Below, in pieces: positions 43,508 through 52,071 of a stretch of 64,000 nucleotides of DNA. The position numbers and the translations under genes were made by a program. Every line of letters starts with the position of its first letter. Within the stretch, counting starts at the first letter, position 1. This stretch comes from Leifsonia sp. ZF2019 (GTDB taxonomy: Bacteria; Actinomycetota; Actinomycetes; Actinomycetales; Microbacteriaceae). The DNA is taken from assembly GCF_019924635.1 (NCBI RefSeq), contig NZ_CP065037.1, forward strand, positions 682,001-746,000. Reading direction: 5' to 3'. The notes under the pieces are model-generated. The model searched no databases, was not told the origin of the DNA, and was given only the letters and a program-made list of their open reading frames with translations.

Positions 43508-44914
43508 TCACGCCTCCGGGGGGTTGTTGATCGCGTCGAGCCAGGTCAGGTAGGCGGCGTTGAAGTCGCCCCAAGTGGGGAAGGCGTCGATGTAGATCTG
43601 CCACGGGGTGAGCGACGAGATCGGCTCACCCTCGAACGGCGAGAGCTCGTCGACCGGGTTCTGCCAGGCGAAGTCCTCGATCCCGGCCGGGAGGTTGAAC
43701 TCCTCCCACACCAGCGCCTTCGTCCACGCGTAGAGCAGGCGCGGTACCGGCAGCGGCGGCGTCGTGCGGAAGAGCAGGAGCCCGTTCGACCCGTCGACGA
43801 GGTCGCGGACTGCGTGGTACTCGACGGCCGTGGAGGTGAAGAACGACATGTCGACGCCCTCGAGCAGCCCGCGCGGTGCGAGGAGCGCGATCGTGCGCAA
43901 CCCCACACGGTACTTCGCGCCCGGCGCCTCCTGCGTCCCACCGGTCCCGGCGGTCGATCGCATCTCGACCCGCACCGGGGCCGTCGCCGGGTCGAGCGGG
44001 TTGCTGACCCAGCCGGCACCGACCGGCCCGTCGACATGAACGGTGGTCGAGGGGGTGTAGCCGAGGCTCCGCCCGTCGCTGCGAAAGATCTCGGCCCGGA
44101 ACGAAACATCGACGCCTGGCGGGAGCTCGACGTCGTCGGTCGCGAGACCACCCGCGGCGAACCTGTCGACCGCACTACGGACGGTCATCGTCTTCCCCTC
44201 GAACTGTCGATACAGCGTGAGAGTGCCGACGTTGTCGGCCAGGTCTGCTTCGGTCCAGAGGATATGCGCGGTGGGCGGGTCGATGATCGTAGTGACGGTC
44301 GGTGCCGCGAACGCGTAAAGGGTGGAAGTCGACGCATTCGCGGCGGCGTCCCAGAACGCGCCGGGGGTGAGATCGGGAAGGAAGAACGGCCGAAGGGTGC
44401 TGCCGCTCTCCACCAGCACCGCCGTGAACTGGGCCGTGTTGCCGACCGCGAACGCGGCGGAAGTCGACATGCGGCCAGCCACGATCACGCGCACCGTGCC
44501 CGCCGGTGCGGTTCCCGTCGCAGAAGCGCGCCCCCATGCTCCGGTGGCGACGGCGACCGCCGAGCCCACGAGGGTCGAGCCGATGATGTTGCCGGAAGCG
44601 TCAACGAACGAGAGGCGGCAGGTCAGGTTCAGGCCTGCCGCCGCCGACGTGATGCGGCCGTACACCGACGCGACGACCGTCTCGCCGGGTGCGACGACCA
44701 TGTCGCCGCTGTTGCCCTCCACACCCTGCACGTAGGTTGGTGCACCAGCGGTCACCTGGGCCTGAAAGACGGTATCGATCCCGGGGAGCGGCTGGCCAAC
44801 TCCGGCGAGCGCGACACGGGCCGAGGTGAGCGAGCCAGTCGACGATGCGGCCGCCCACCCGGAGGCATTGACAACTACGACCTGGTTTGTGGCTCGGTTC
44901 CTGCGGTAACCCAT
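43508..44914 (-). CDS. Phage minor tail protein with carbohydrate-binding-like repeats
   Basis: A 468-aa beta-rich protein. The first half (WAAASSTGSLTSARVALAGV, VVASVYGRITSAAAGLNLTC) resembles carbohydrate-binding modules found in tail proteins. The second half (TTVTIIDPPT-like and VDVSFRAEIFRSDG) is a Fn3-like or distal-tail region. Its position right after the tape measure suggests the distal tail protein. Confidence 0.75.
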   Translation of the reverse strand: MGYRRNRATNQVVVVNASGWAAASSTGSLTSARVALAGVGQPLPGIDTVFQAQVTAGAPTYVQGVEGNSGDMVVAPGETVVASVYGRITSAAAGLNLTCRLSFVDASGNIIGSTLVGSAVAVATGAWGRASATGTAPAGTVRVIVAGRMSTSAAFAVGNTAQFTAVLVESGSTLRPFFLPDLTPGAFWDAAANASTSTLYAFAAPTVTTIIDPPTAHILWTEADLADNVGTLTLYRQFEGKTMTVRSAVDRFAAGGLATDDVELPPGVDVSFRAEIFRSDGRSLGYTPSTTVHVDGPVGAGWVSNPLDPATAPVRVEMRSTAGTGGTQEAPGAKYRVGLRTIALLAPRGLLEGVDMSFFTSTAVEYHAVRDLVDGSNGLLLFRTTPPLPVPRLLYAWTKALVWEEFNLPAGIEDFAWQNPVDELSPFEGEPISSLTPWQIYIDAFPTWGDFNAAYLTWLDAINNPPEA

Positions 44915-44917
44915 CGT

Positions 44918-47900
44918 CTACGCTCCCGGTCGCGATCCGTTGTCGAAGATGCGGCGCTCAGCGTCGAGCGCGTCATGGACGATGCCGTCGATGAGCCCGG
45001 TGAGCCCGTTGCCGAGATCGAGGGTCCCCTGGATGCGGAGGCCGCTCGATCTGGTCGCCGAGCCGGATGTCCCGCCGTCTCCGAAGCTGGCTGCGGCAGT
45101 CGGAACCAGCTGGTAGCCGAACTGCGTCGCGACGCTCTGCAAGATCGCGGTCGACCGTGCGCGCTTTGCCTCGGCCAGCGGGATGTACGCCTCGCCGCCG
45201 GTCTCAGCCTCGGCCCAGACCCGCATGGTGCCCGCCTTGGCGATCTGCGCCACGTGGTGCTCGCGAATGCCGCCGCCGGCGAACGCCTCCACGCGCGGGT
45301 AGACGGCGCCCTCGGCGTTGAACCGGACATTCGTCCCGGGCACCTGGTACGCCTGTCCGCCATACGCGTCTACGTACATGCGGAGCCGCTTCCCATCGTT
45401 CGTCGTGACGAAGCTGTTGATGGCCTGCTGCGCGGGCTGTGTGTCCGCGAGGAGCTTGAACTCCTTCTCCGAGGGGATCCGATAGATCTGATCGGCCAGG
45501 GCGGCCGCGGCATCCCGGTTTCCGGTCAGGGCGGTGATCTGGTCGATGAGCGCCTGCCGACCCGCGACGAGGTTCGCCCGATAGGAGTCCGTGTTGTGGT
45601 CGAGGTCGTACTGCGCCTTGGCGGCGGCCTGCGACTTCTCCGCGAGGTCGGCGAACATCGATGCGTTCTTCGCGCCGGCCGACGTCGACTGATCGAGCGA
45701 AGTCGAGTAGCCTTCTGCCCCCTCGTGGGCCTTCTGGATCGTGTCCGCAACATCGGCGAGCGCCTGCTGGTAGGTCGCGTTCGTGGTGACAGCGTCTTGG
45801 CCGACCCCATTGGCCTTGTCGATCGACTCGATCAGCTCATCGATCTGCTTCGTCAGGCTGGTCGCCTGGTCTGCGGCATCCTGGTAAGCGGATGCAGCGG
45901 TCGCGGTGGTCTCGGCATTGGACGCTGTGACGAGCGTCGAGTTCTCCATCGCGAGCGAGAGGAGGTTGTGCTTGTTCGCAGCCTCGTCTGCCGAGGTGAC
46001 GTTTATGCCCATTTCTGTCGCCTGGGCCGTGAGGGCGTCCTTGTAGGCCGGCATCGTGTTGAGGAGCCGCCACAGCTCCTTCTGAGAGCCATCGGTCTCG
46101 TCGGCGAGCAACGAGAATGCGTGCTGCGCAGCGGGGAGGTCCGTCTGGGCGAGCGTGCTCAAGCTCTCGCCGACCTGCTTCAGCGCATCGAAGGCGCCGA
46201 AATGACGGTCATCGAAACGCGCGAACACGTTGTCGCTCTGATCGGCGGCCGCCTGCAACACGTCAGGTAGATCCTTCAGGTCGGCCTTCACGTCAGTGAG
46301 CCACTTGAAGTCCTTGCCCTTGCCCGCCGTCGCGAAGATATCCGCAGCGTCCTTGGCTGTCTTCAGCGAGTTCGTCATCTCGTCGGACGACGCCTGCAGG
46401 CTGTCGAGGTACTGCGAGAGGAGCTGGACGCCGAGCGCGGCGGCCGCGAGCGCCACTCCCCACGGGCCCGTTAGGAAGGAGGCGAACTGCTTCGCGCGGG
46501 CGATCGTGCCGGGGAACTCGGCGGAGAGGGTCGCGACGGCCACACGGAACTGGACGATCTTCGGGACCGCGACGAGGAGCGTGCCGCCGAAGAGTGCGGT
46601 TGCGGCCGTGCCGACGCCGATCGCGAGGGCGGCAGCCTGGACGGGTTCGGGCAGCGAGCTGTACCACTGCACGACCTGCGTGAGGGTTTGGACCATGTCG
46701 CGGAGCACATCGTTCGCGCCGGATCCTGTGCGGATCATCGCAGTGTCGAACGCGGCGCCGAGCTTGCCGACGTCGCCCTCCAGGCTGTTCAGCTTTCCCT
46801 GCGCCTGCTCGGCGGCGAACCCGCTGTCGTCGACCTTGTCGACCCAGCCCTGGATCCCGTCGGCTCCCTCCTTGTAGAGGACGTTCGCGGCACGGATGGC
46901 ATCCGTGCCGAAGATCACCGAGAGGGCGTGGTCACGCTCAGCCTGCGAGGCATCCTTCAGCCCGGCGGAAAGCTTGCCAGCCAACGCGGTGATGCCGATG
47001 AAGTTGCCCTGGGCGTCGTACGCCTCGATGTTGTACTTCTTCATCAGCTCGGTCGCCTGCGTCGACGGCGAGGCGAGCGAGAGGAGCATGGTCTTGAAGC
47101 TGGTACCGGCGTCCGAGCCGAGGAGGCCCGCGTTTGCAAACGCCGAGAGGGTGCCGACCGTGTCTTCGATCGTGAGCCCGAACTGGGATGCGACGAGGCC
47201 GGACTGGTTCAGGGCCATGCCGAGGTCGTCGACGCCGCCGAGCGCCTTGTCCGCACCGGCGGCGAGTAGGTCGGCAAGGTGAGGGACGTCCTGGCCCGCC
47301 AGCTTGAACTGGGTCATCGCCACCGCGGCGATCTGGGTCGACTTCGCGACGTCGATCTGGCCCGCCGATGCGAGGTTGAGCGCGCCGGAGAGCGCGCCGC
47401 CGAGCTGCTGCTCGACGTCGACGCCGGCCTTCACGAGCTCGGTCTCGGCCTCCGCGACTTGGTTCGCCGAGAGACCGATGTTCTGGCCCATCGTGAGCGC
47501 TGCCTCGGACAGTTGGTGCATCTGCTCGGTGTCGGCGTGTGCGAGGGTCTGCACCTGGGCGAGTTCGCCGCTGAAGCTGCTGAACTTCGCGACGGCCGCG
47601 CCGACCATGACCGAGACCGCGGCGCCGACACCGAGCATCCCGGCGCCGACCTCCTTCGCCGCCTGCTGGCCCTTCTCCGACATCGAGGAGAGCTCCTGGC
47701 CGAGGGTCTTGGTGCTCTCCGTGGTGCGCTTTTGTGAGCCGCCGAGCGCCTCGGTGTCCGACTTCGACTGGCGCTGCTTTTTCGAGGTCTCGTCGGTCTT
47801 CTTGCCGAGCTCCTCGGTCGCCGTCGCTGTCTGCTTGGCGGTCGAGCCCGCCTTACCGAGCGCCTGGTCCTGGTCCTGGATCGCCTTCTTGCCCTGCTCG

Positions 47901-47947
47901 GCCCCGATGACCTGGATTCGATAGATCAGTGCGCCCGCGTCGAACAT
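44918..47947 (-). CDS. Phage tail tape measure protein
   Basis: A 1009-aa protein. The N-terminal TP901-like domain includes the family pattern GAAVAKFSSFSGELAQVQTL and SEAALTMGQNIGLSANQVAE. Long helical coiled coils and a central membrane segment (LAIGVGTAATALFGGTLLVA and GVALAAAALGVQLLSQYL) follow. It sets tail length; about 1,000 residues imply a tail of roughly 150 nm by the usual proportion. No separate peptidase domain is visible. Confidence 0.93.
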   Translation of the reverse strand: MFDAGALIYRIQVIGAEQGKKAIQDQDQALGKAGSTAKQTATATEELGKKTDETSKKQRQSKSDTEALGGSQKRTTESTKTLGQELSSMSEKGQQAAKEVGAGMLGVGAAVSVMVGAAVAKFSSFSGELAQVQTLAHADTEQMHQLSEAALTMGQNIGLSANQVAEAETELVKAGVDVEQQLGGALSGALNLASAGQIDVAKSTQIAAVAMTQFKLAGQDVPHLADLLAAGADKALGGVDDLGMALNQSGLVASQFGLTIEDTVGTLSAFANAGLLGSDAGTSFKTMLLSLASPSTQATELMKKYNIEAYDAQGNFIGITALAGKLSAGLKDASQAERDHALSVIFGTDAIRAANVLYKEGADGIQGWVDKVDDSGFAAEQAQGKLNSLEGDVGKLGAAFDTAMIRTGSGANDVLRDMVQTLTQVVQWYSSLPEPVQAAALAIGVGTAATALFGGTLLVAVPKIVQFRVAVATLSAEFPGTIARAKQFASFLTGPWGVALAAAALGVQLLSQYLDSLQASSDEMTNSLKTAKDAADIFATAGKGKDFKWLTDVKADLKDLPDVLQAAADQSDNVFARFDDRHFGAFDALKQVGESLSTLAQTDLPAAQHAFSLLADETDGSQKELWRLLNTMPAYKDALTAQATEMGINVTSADEAANKHNLLSLAMENSTLVTASNAETTATAASAYQDAADQATSLTKQIDELIESIDKANGVGQDAVTTNATYQQALADVADTIQKAHEGAEGYSTSLDQSTSAGAKNASMFADLAEKSQAAAKAQYDLDHNTDSYRANLVAGRQALIDQITALTGNRDAAAALADQIYRIPSEKEFKLLADTQPAQQAINSFVTTNDGKRLRMYVDAYGGQAYQVPGTNVRFNAEGAVYPRVEAFAGGGIREHHVAQIAKAGTMRVWAEAETGGEAYIPLAEAKRARSTAILQSVATQFGYQLVPTAAASFGDGGTSGSATRSSGLRIQGTLDLGNGLTGLIDGIVHDALDAERRIFDNGSRPGA

Positions 47948-48715
47948 CCACTACCGCCTTCCATAGCCAGGTGTCGGTGTCGTTGAGCAGCTGCTCGACC
48001 GCGGAGCGGATGAAGTGCCAGGTGCGATGACTCATGGCAGCGTCGAGGTCGTCGATCAGACCGGCGCGCAGCAGGTCGAACTCGATCTCCTGGAAGAGGT
48101 GGGGGAGTGCGATGGACCAGAGCTGGACAGCGGTTATGCCGTCCCGCGCCGCCGCCGCCCGTTCTGCCCGATGCTGCGCTTCCAGCGCGGCAGCCGCTCG
48201 AGCGCGCTTCCACTCGTCGGGGAAGACGTAGAAGTCGTACCGGCCGGTGACGGGGTCTGGGTCGCCAACACCGAACTGGGCGATGTCACCAGCGGCGAGA
48301 TCCCCAAAGTCATGGTCAGCGACCCGAGTGCTTTTACCCCGCCGGCCATCCCGCCGCCGGCGGCGAAGTACTCCTCCACCCCCTTGATGCCGAGAACCGA
48401 GGACCAGTAAAAGGCGGGGAGGAGGACGTCTTCGCCTTCGGTGAGGGTGAGCACGTTGAAGACGCGGCGGGAGTTCTCCCCGTCGGTGATCCATTCGCCG
48501 TCGGCGTCGACGCCGTTGACCGCCCAGTTGAGCACGGTGGCCATGTCGGCGGGAGCTCCGGGGATGCCGTCGAGCGGCTGCTGCGACGCGATGCGGAGAA
48601 AGTACTCGGTGAGTTCCTGGCCACGACGACCGGGCAGGGGGCGGATGACGAACGGGTCATCCACCCCCTCGATCGTGATGTGGAGGTCTCGCCCCTGCTG
48701 CGAGAACGATGCCAT
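47853..48715 (-). CDS. Tail assembly chaperones, with a -1 frameshift product
   Basis: The first frame (48134-48715, 193 aa) begins MASFSQQGRDLHITIEGVDD. Its protein-like part ends near GGVKALGSL. The -1 frame continues with STRVADHDFGDLAAGD through TGRYDFYVFPDEWKRARAAA to a stop at 47853, inside the tape measure gene. The switch point falls at GGGGTAAAAG (48331-48340, minus strand), where Lys-AAA can slip back one base, giving join(48715-48332, 48332-47853). This matches the two-product chaperone system of long-tailed phages, which wraps the tape measure. Confidence 0.85.
48331..48340 (-). promoter_or_regulatory. Proposed -1 ribosomal frameshift site
   Basis: GGGGTAAAAG on the minus strand. 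In frame 0 it reads GGG-GTA-AAA-G; slipping the Lys codon back one base gives AAA again. It is not a classical XXXYYYZ heptamer, but it lies exactly where coding quality changes from frame 0 to frame -1. Confidence 0.65.
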
Positions 48716-48737
48716 CTGTGATCGGTGCCCTTCTGGC

Positions 48738-49484
48738 CTATGCGGCCGTGTAGCCGTTGAACGCGGCGGACGCCCCGTTCGGGTTGGTGAGGATGATCGG
48801 TGCCGCGCCGGCGACCGTGGCCGGGATCACGATGACGATCGTGTTCGCATCGACGATCGTGATCTTCGCGATCGCCTGGCCGTCGATGGTGCCGGCGGTG
48901 ACGGTGCCGAGGTTGTAACCGCGGATGACGAGCTGGTCGCCGACGGTCTTGCCGTTGGGGGTGGGGACGGACTCGATGGACGGCTTCCCGTCGCCGGCGA
49001 CCGGCGACGGGACGTCGCGGACGACGCCGTCGCTGGTGAGCGTGAACTTGTAGCCGCCCTTGTCGGCGTAGCCGGTGTTCAGCGGGACGACCGCGACCGC
49101 GAAGGTGCCCTCGGTCGCGTCGATCGACCCGTCGAGAGCGTCGAACAGCTGGGCGTCGACCTTGTTCGCGGCTCCCTTGGAGCGGGCGGCGACGAGCAGG
49201 GCCTTCAGCCAGGGCTGGATGATCGCGCCGTTGTCGTCGCGGACGGCCTCGCAGTCGAAGGTCACGACGTGGTTCAGGCCGATCACATCGGACGAGTCCG
49301 TGCCCTTCGTGCCGTAGACCTCCCGCTTGACCGTGACGGGTGTGGTGGTGTCGAGCAGGTTGTTCACGTCGCCGGTGATGTTCTCGAAGGCGCCGGCCCG
49401 CTTGACGCGGATGATCTGCTGGTGGGCGAGCGCGACGGAACCCTCGGTGGGCACCGTGGCGTCGTAGATCGAGGTATCGGACAC
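48738..49484 (-). CDS. Phage major tail tube protein with C-terminal IPT/TIG domain
   Basis: A 248-aa protein. The first 160 residues (LAHQQIIRVKRAGAFENITG ... IQPWLKALLVAARSKG) are of the tail-tube type. The last 85 residues (PSIESVPTPNGKTVGDQLVI and IDGQAIAKITIVDANTIVIV) form an Ig-like IPT/TIG domain that decorates the tube. Located directly before the chaperone genes in transcription order. Confidence 0.88.
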   Translation of the reverse strand: MSDTSIYDATVPTEGSVALAHQQIIRVKRAGAFENITGDVNNLLDTTTPVTVKREVYGTKGTDSSDVIGLNHVVTFDCEAVRDDNGAIIQPWLKALLVAARSKGAANKVDAQLFDALDGSIDATEGTFAVAVVPLNTGYADKGGYKFTLTSDGVVRDVPSPVAGDGKPSIESVPTPNGKTVGDQLVIRGYNLGTVTAGTIDGQAIAKITIVDANTIVIVIPATVAGAAPIILTNPNGASAAFNGYTAA

Positions 49485-49541
49485 GATCTCTCTCCTTGTG
49501 GTTGGTGGTTGGTGCCGCGGGTGCGACGGTCCCGTGAGGGT

Positions 49542-49982
49542 CTATGAGCGGCGGCGGCCGCGGAAGTAGAAGGTGACGGTGCCGCCCGGGCGGCCGACGG
49601 TGTCGGCGCCAAACGGCAGAGCGTTGCGGTACTCGACGAAGCTGATGCGGACGTCACCGAATCGGACGAGCTCGAGGTGCTCGAACGTCTCCCGGATCCG
49701 CCAGCCGAAGTTGCGGGCATCCGAGGGCGTTGCGCCGGGCGCCAGGCGGTACCGGAACTGGATCGGTGTGATGAGGTCCTCGCGGCCATCCGGCGTCGGG
49801 TCGAGCACGGTAAGCACGATGCACCGGTCGAAGGTCGTCGGGAGGTCGCCGTCGATGCGGATCCCGACCTCGGGGTCGGTGTAGGGCGGCCCGGTGAGGC
49901 GGAAGGAGCCGAGGCCGGCGTCCGCGGCGTGCTGGGCGACGCCGCGGCCGAGCCTGACCGGGTAGGAGAGAGGTTCACTCAC
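49542..49982 (-). CDS. Phage tail terminator protein
   Basis: A 146-aa protein starting at a GTG (VSEPLSYPVRLGRGVAQHAA). The middle region (FDRCIVLTVLDPTPDGREDL and RFRYRLAPGATPSDARNFGW-like) matches tail terminator or minor tail U-type proteins that cap the tail tube. It overlaps the upstream gene by 8 bp and follows the connector genes in the expected order. Confidence 0.7.
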   Translation of the reverse strand: MSEPLSYPVRLGRGVAQHAADAGLGSFRLTGPPYTDPEVGIRIDGDLPTTFDRCIVLTVLDPTPDGREDLITPIQFRYRLAPGATPSDARNFGWRIRETFEHLELVRFGDVRISFVEYRNALPFGADTVGRPGGTVTFYFRGRRRS

Positions 49983-50370
49983 CGGCCTTCGCCGCCTTCC
50001 TGACGATCGCGCCGATCTGGCGGCGGTTCTCGCGCGCCGGGTTCTCGACGTAGTGGGACTCGCGGCCGTTCTGGAAGTTCGAGCTGCCCTCGTAGTGGCG
50101 GCCGAGCGAGTCGATGAGGGGGCCGTCCTCGTGCCAGCGCGCGGCGTAGGGGGCGTCGAAGACGACATCGGCCTCGATGTCGATCGCGTCGTCGGCGCGC
50201 TGAACAGTGCCTGAGCTGACGAGGTCGCCGTCACGGAACGGGGCGCGGGCCTTCGCCAGGCCGAGGAGGAACTCGGCGCCGAGGTTGACGCCGGTCGCGG
50301 CGCCCGTGAGGATCTGCTCGATGACCTCCGCGCCGTGCTGCTGGGTGGTGACGTCGACGCGGTAGGACAT
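49975..50370 (-). CDS. Head-tail completion protein (HK97 gp10-like)
   Basis: A 131-aa protein. KARAPFRDGDLVSSGTVQRA and VVFDAPYAARWHEDGP are the standard pattern of HK97 gp10-like tail-completion proteins. Such proteins connect the head neck with the tail. Near-contiguous with both neighbours. Confidence 0.8.
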   Translation of the reverse strand: MSYRVDVTTQQHGAEVIEQILTGAATGVNLGAEFLLGLAKARAPFRDGDLVSSGTVQRADDAIDIEADVVFDAPYAARWHEDGPLIDSLGRHYEGSSNFQNGRESHYVENPARENRRQIGAIVRKAAKAGE

Positions 50371-50372
50371 GG

Positions 50373-50714
50373 CTACTCCAGGTACAGCTCGATGTGGTTC
50401 GGGGTGCCGCGGTAGTCGAACGCGGCGGAGTCGATGACCTGGGAGCGTCGCTGGCGAGGGGTTCCGGCGTGCGTGGTGATCCAGGAGCCGGGGAGAGCGT
50501 CGTCGCCGGGGAGGAGCACGACGAACGTCGTCGAGGTAATCTCCTGGCCGGCGGTCTCCGACGCGGCGCGGCGGTCGACGACAAGGCGCGACTTCTGCTC
50601 GACGTACGCGGGGCGGCCGGTGGCGGGCGGCGCGTAGATCGCTCCCTCCGCACCCTCACCGCCGAGGCGCTCGATGGTGACGCGGTGGGGGAGGTGCTTC
50701 TTGCGGAGCCTCAT
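50373..50714 (-). CDS. Head-tail stopper / adaptor protein
   Basis: A 113-aa protein beginning MRLRKKHLPHRVTIERLGGE, with VVLLPGDDALPGSWITTHAG and a C-terminal NHIELYLE. The sequence pattern and gene order (after the connector, before gp10-like) fit the head-closure or stopper protein. Its ATG overlaps the preceding gene's stop. Confidence 0.72.
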   Translation of the reverse strand: MRLRKKHLPHRVTIERLGGEGAEGAIYAPPATGRPAYVEQKSRLVVDRRAASETAGQEITSTTFVVLLPGDDALPGSWITTHAGTPRQRRSQVIDSAAFDYRGTPNHIELYLE

Positions 50715-51130
50715 CGGGAGCCTACGATTTGTGCGACGAGACCCTCGTTGGCGAGGATCTCGTACGCTTCAGGGGAGACACGGGAGTCGCTTGCCGAGTT
50801 GTGATTCTGAGCTGAACCGCCGACGCCGGATCCGCCGAGCGACACCGAGCCGATGCGGACCGGGCCCATCGTGGACTCGGCGCCGGTGGGGTCGTCGGTG
50901 GTCTCCCAATACTCGACCTGGGCGCACGTGGCCTCGGTGAACGCCTTGGAGACGTCCGGGTCGGTCGGGAAGCCGTCCTCGTCGAGGTCGTAGCGCGCGA
51001 AGCGGGTCAGCCCATCGATGACGCCGGACGCGCGCCGCAGCCGCTTGACCAGCTTCGCGTCGTCGCCGTCGAAGGGCTCCTCCGCGTAGGCGGTGTAGTC
51101 GGCGGCCGTGGCGTAGACGCGCTGGGCCAT
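50711..51130 (-). CDS. Head-tail connector (gp6/gp15-like)
   Basis: A 139-aa protein. MAQRVYATAADYTAYAEEPF, KRLRRASGVIDGLTRFARYD and ATCAQVEYWETTDDPTGAES are typical of the helical head-tail connector family. The ATG at 51130 is the family start. Confidence 0.8.
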   Translation of the reverse strand: MAQRVYATAADYTAYAEEPFDGDDAKLVKRLRRASGVIDGLTRFARYDLDEDGFPTDPDVSKAFTEATCAQVEYWETTDDPTGAESTMGPVRIGSVSLGGSGVGGSAQNHNSASDSRVSPEAYEILANEGLVAQIVGSR

Positions 51131-51132
51131 GC

Positions 51133-51579
51133 TCAGTCCTCTGCGAGCCCGGCCGTGGCCAGAGCCTCGGCACGCGCGGACGCGGCGGGGACCTCGGACT
51201 CTTCCACTCCGGCCTTCCGCAGCTCGGCGCTGGCGGTGCCGATGACGTTCTCGAGGTGGTTCGCGAGGGCCTCCAAGTAGTCCGCCTTCGACCACTTCGA
51301 CTTCGTCTCGATCCCAGACTCGTCGGCGAGGGCCTTCAGCTCGGGGATCGTGAGCGAGTCGAGGCTCTCGTCGCCCTCGTGCTCGCTGACTGCGGTGTCG
51401 CTGATCGTGGCCGTCTCGGCGACTTCCGGCTCGACCTCGTAGCCGTGCATGGCGTACGCGTCGGCGAGGTTCGGCTTGTCGGACAGGTCGATGTCGGCGT
51501 AGCCGTCGATGAACTCGACCCCGGCGATGCGGTCGCGGATGCGGCCGAGCTGCGGCCGGGGGTGCTTGATGCGTGCCAT
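51133..51579 (-). CDS. Phage structural accessory protein with HeH/SAP-like motif
   Basis: A 148-aa acidic protein. The segment LTIPELKALADESGIETKSK, followed by WSKADYLEALANHL, is a helix-extended-helix (Rho-N/SAP-like) motif, common in small proteins next to phage capsid genes. The first 40 residues (LGRIRDRIAGVEFIDGYADI) look beta-rich. Role unknown. Confidence 0.65.
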   Translation of the reverse strand: MARIKHPRPQLGRIRDRIAGVEFIDGYADIDLSDKPNLADAYAMHGYEVEPEVAETATISDTAVSEHEGDESLDSLTIPELKALADESGIETKSKWSKADYLEALANHLENVIGTASAELRKAGVEESEVPAASARAEALATAGLAED

Positions 51580-51609
51580 CGTGGTGGCCTCCGATCTGGT
51601 GTCTGCGGG

Positions 51610-51642
51610 GGCGGCCCCGGAGCGCGTCACTCAGGGGCCGCC
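51610..51642 (-). terminator. Hairpin between two capsid-accessory genes
   Basis: GGCGGCCCC pairs with GGGGCCGCC around a 15-nt loop. It lies in the 73-bp gap between two head genes and may lower transcription of downstream genes or stabilise the upstream mRNA. Confidence 0.5.
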
Positions 51643-51652
51643 AGGGGTACTG

Positions 51653-52060
51653 CTAGCGGACGTTCTCCGGGAGGGTCTGCTGATCCTTCACGGTGTTGTC
51701 CTTCGGGTCGGCGCTGTCGTTGACGAGCGCGGTCCCGTCCGGCGTGGTCTGGCCCTTGTAGGGGGTGCCGCCCGGCTGGATGGCGTTCCAGATCTCGTCC
51801 TTGCCCTTCGCGGAGCCGAGGTCGATCTGGTGCTCCGTCGCGTACGCGGTGAGCTGCTTCACCGTCCACTTGTCGGACGGGTCGCCCTCGGGGTACGGGC
51901 GTTCCTGCTCCTTGTCGGAGCCGGAGACCTTGTAGCCCTGCCGCTCGAAGTAGGCGATCGCCGCCTCGTCGTCGGTCGAGCCGACGCCCTTCTCGAAGCG
52001 GACGCCCGCGACGGTCCCGTCGAAGGTCTCGACGGGCGCCTTGATGGTCTTCTTCGCCAT
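51653..52060 (-). CDS. Phage capsid-adjacent small protein with HeH-like segment
   Basis: A 135-aa protein. ETFDGTVAGVRFEKGVGSTD and EAAIAYFERQGYKVSG form one small domain; KWTVKQLTAYATEHQIDLGS then forms an HeH-like helix pair with the next helix. It lies 11 bp after the capsid gene. The combination resembles head-fibre or decoration proteins but is not conclusive. Confidence 0.6.
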   Translation of the reverse strand: MAKKTIKAPVETFDGTVAGVRFEKGVGSTDDEAAIAYFERQGYKVSGSDKEQERPYPEGDPSDKWTVKQLTAYATEHQIDLGSAKGKDEIWNAIQPGGTPYKGQTTPDGTALVNDSADPKDNTVKDQQTLPENVR

Positions 52061-52071
52061 GTCGGCTCTCC

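Noticed and set aside
42575..46270. A 1231-codon plus-strand open frame through the tail genes
   Set aside because: It is the antisense of four well-supported minus-strand phage genes and has Arg/Asp/Val-rich shadow composition with no domain.
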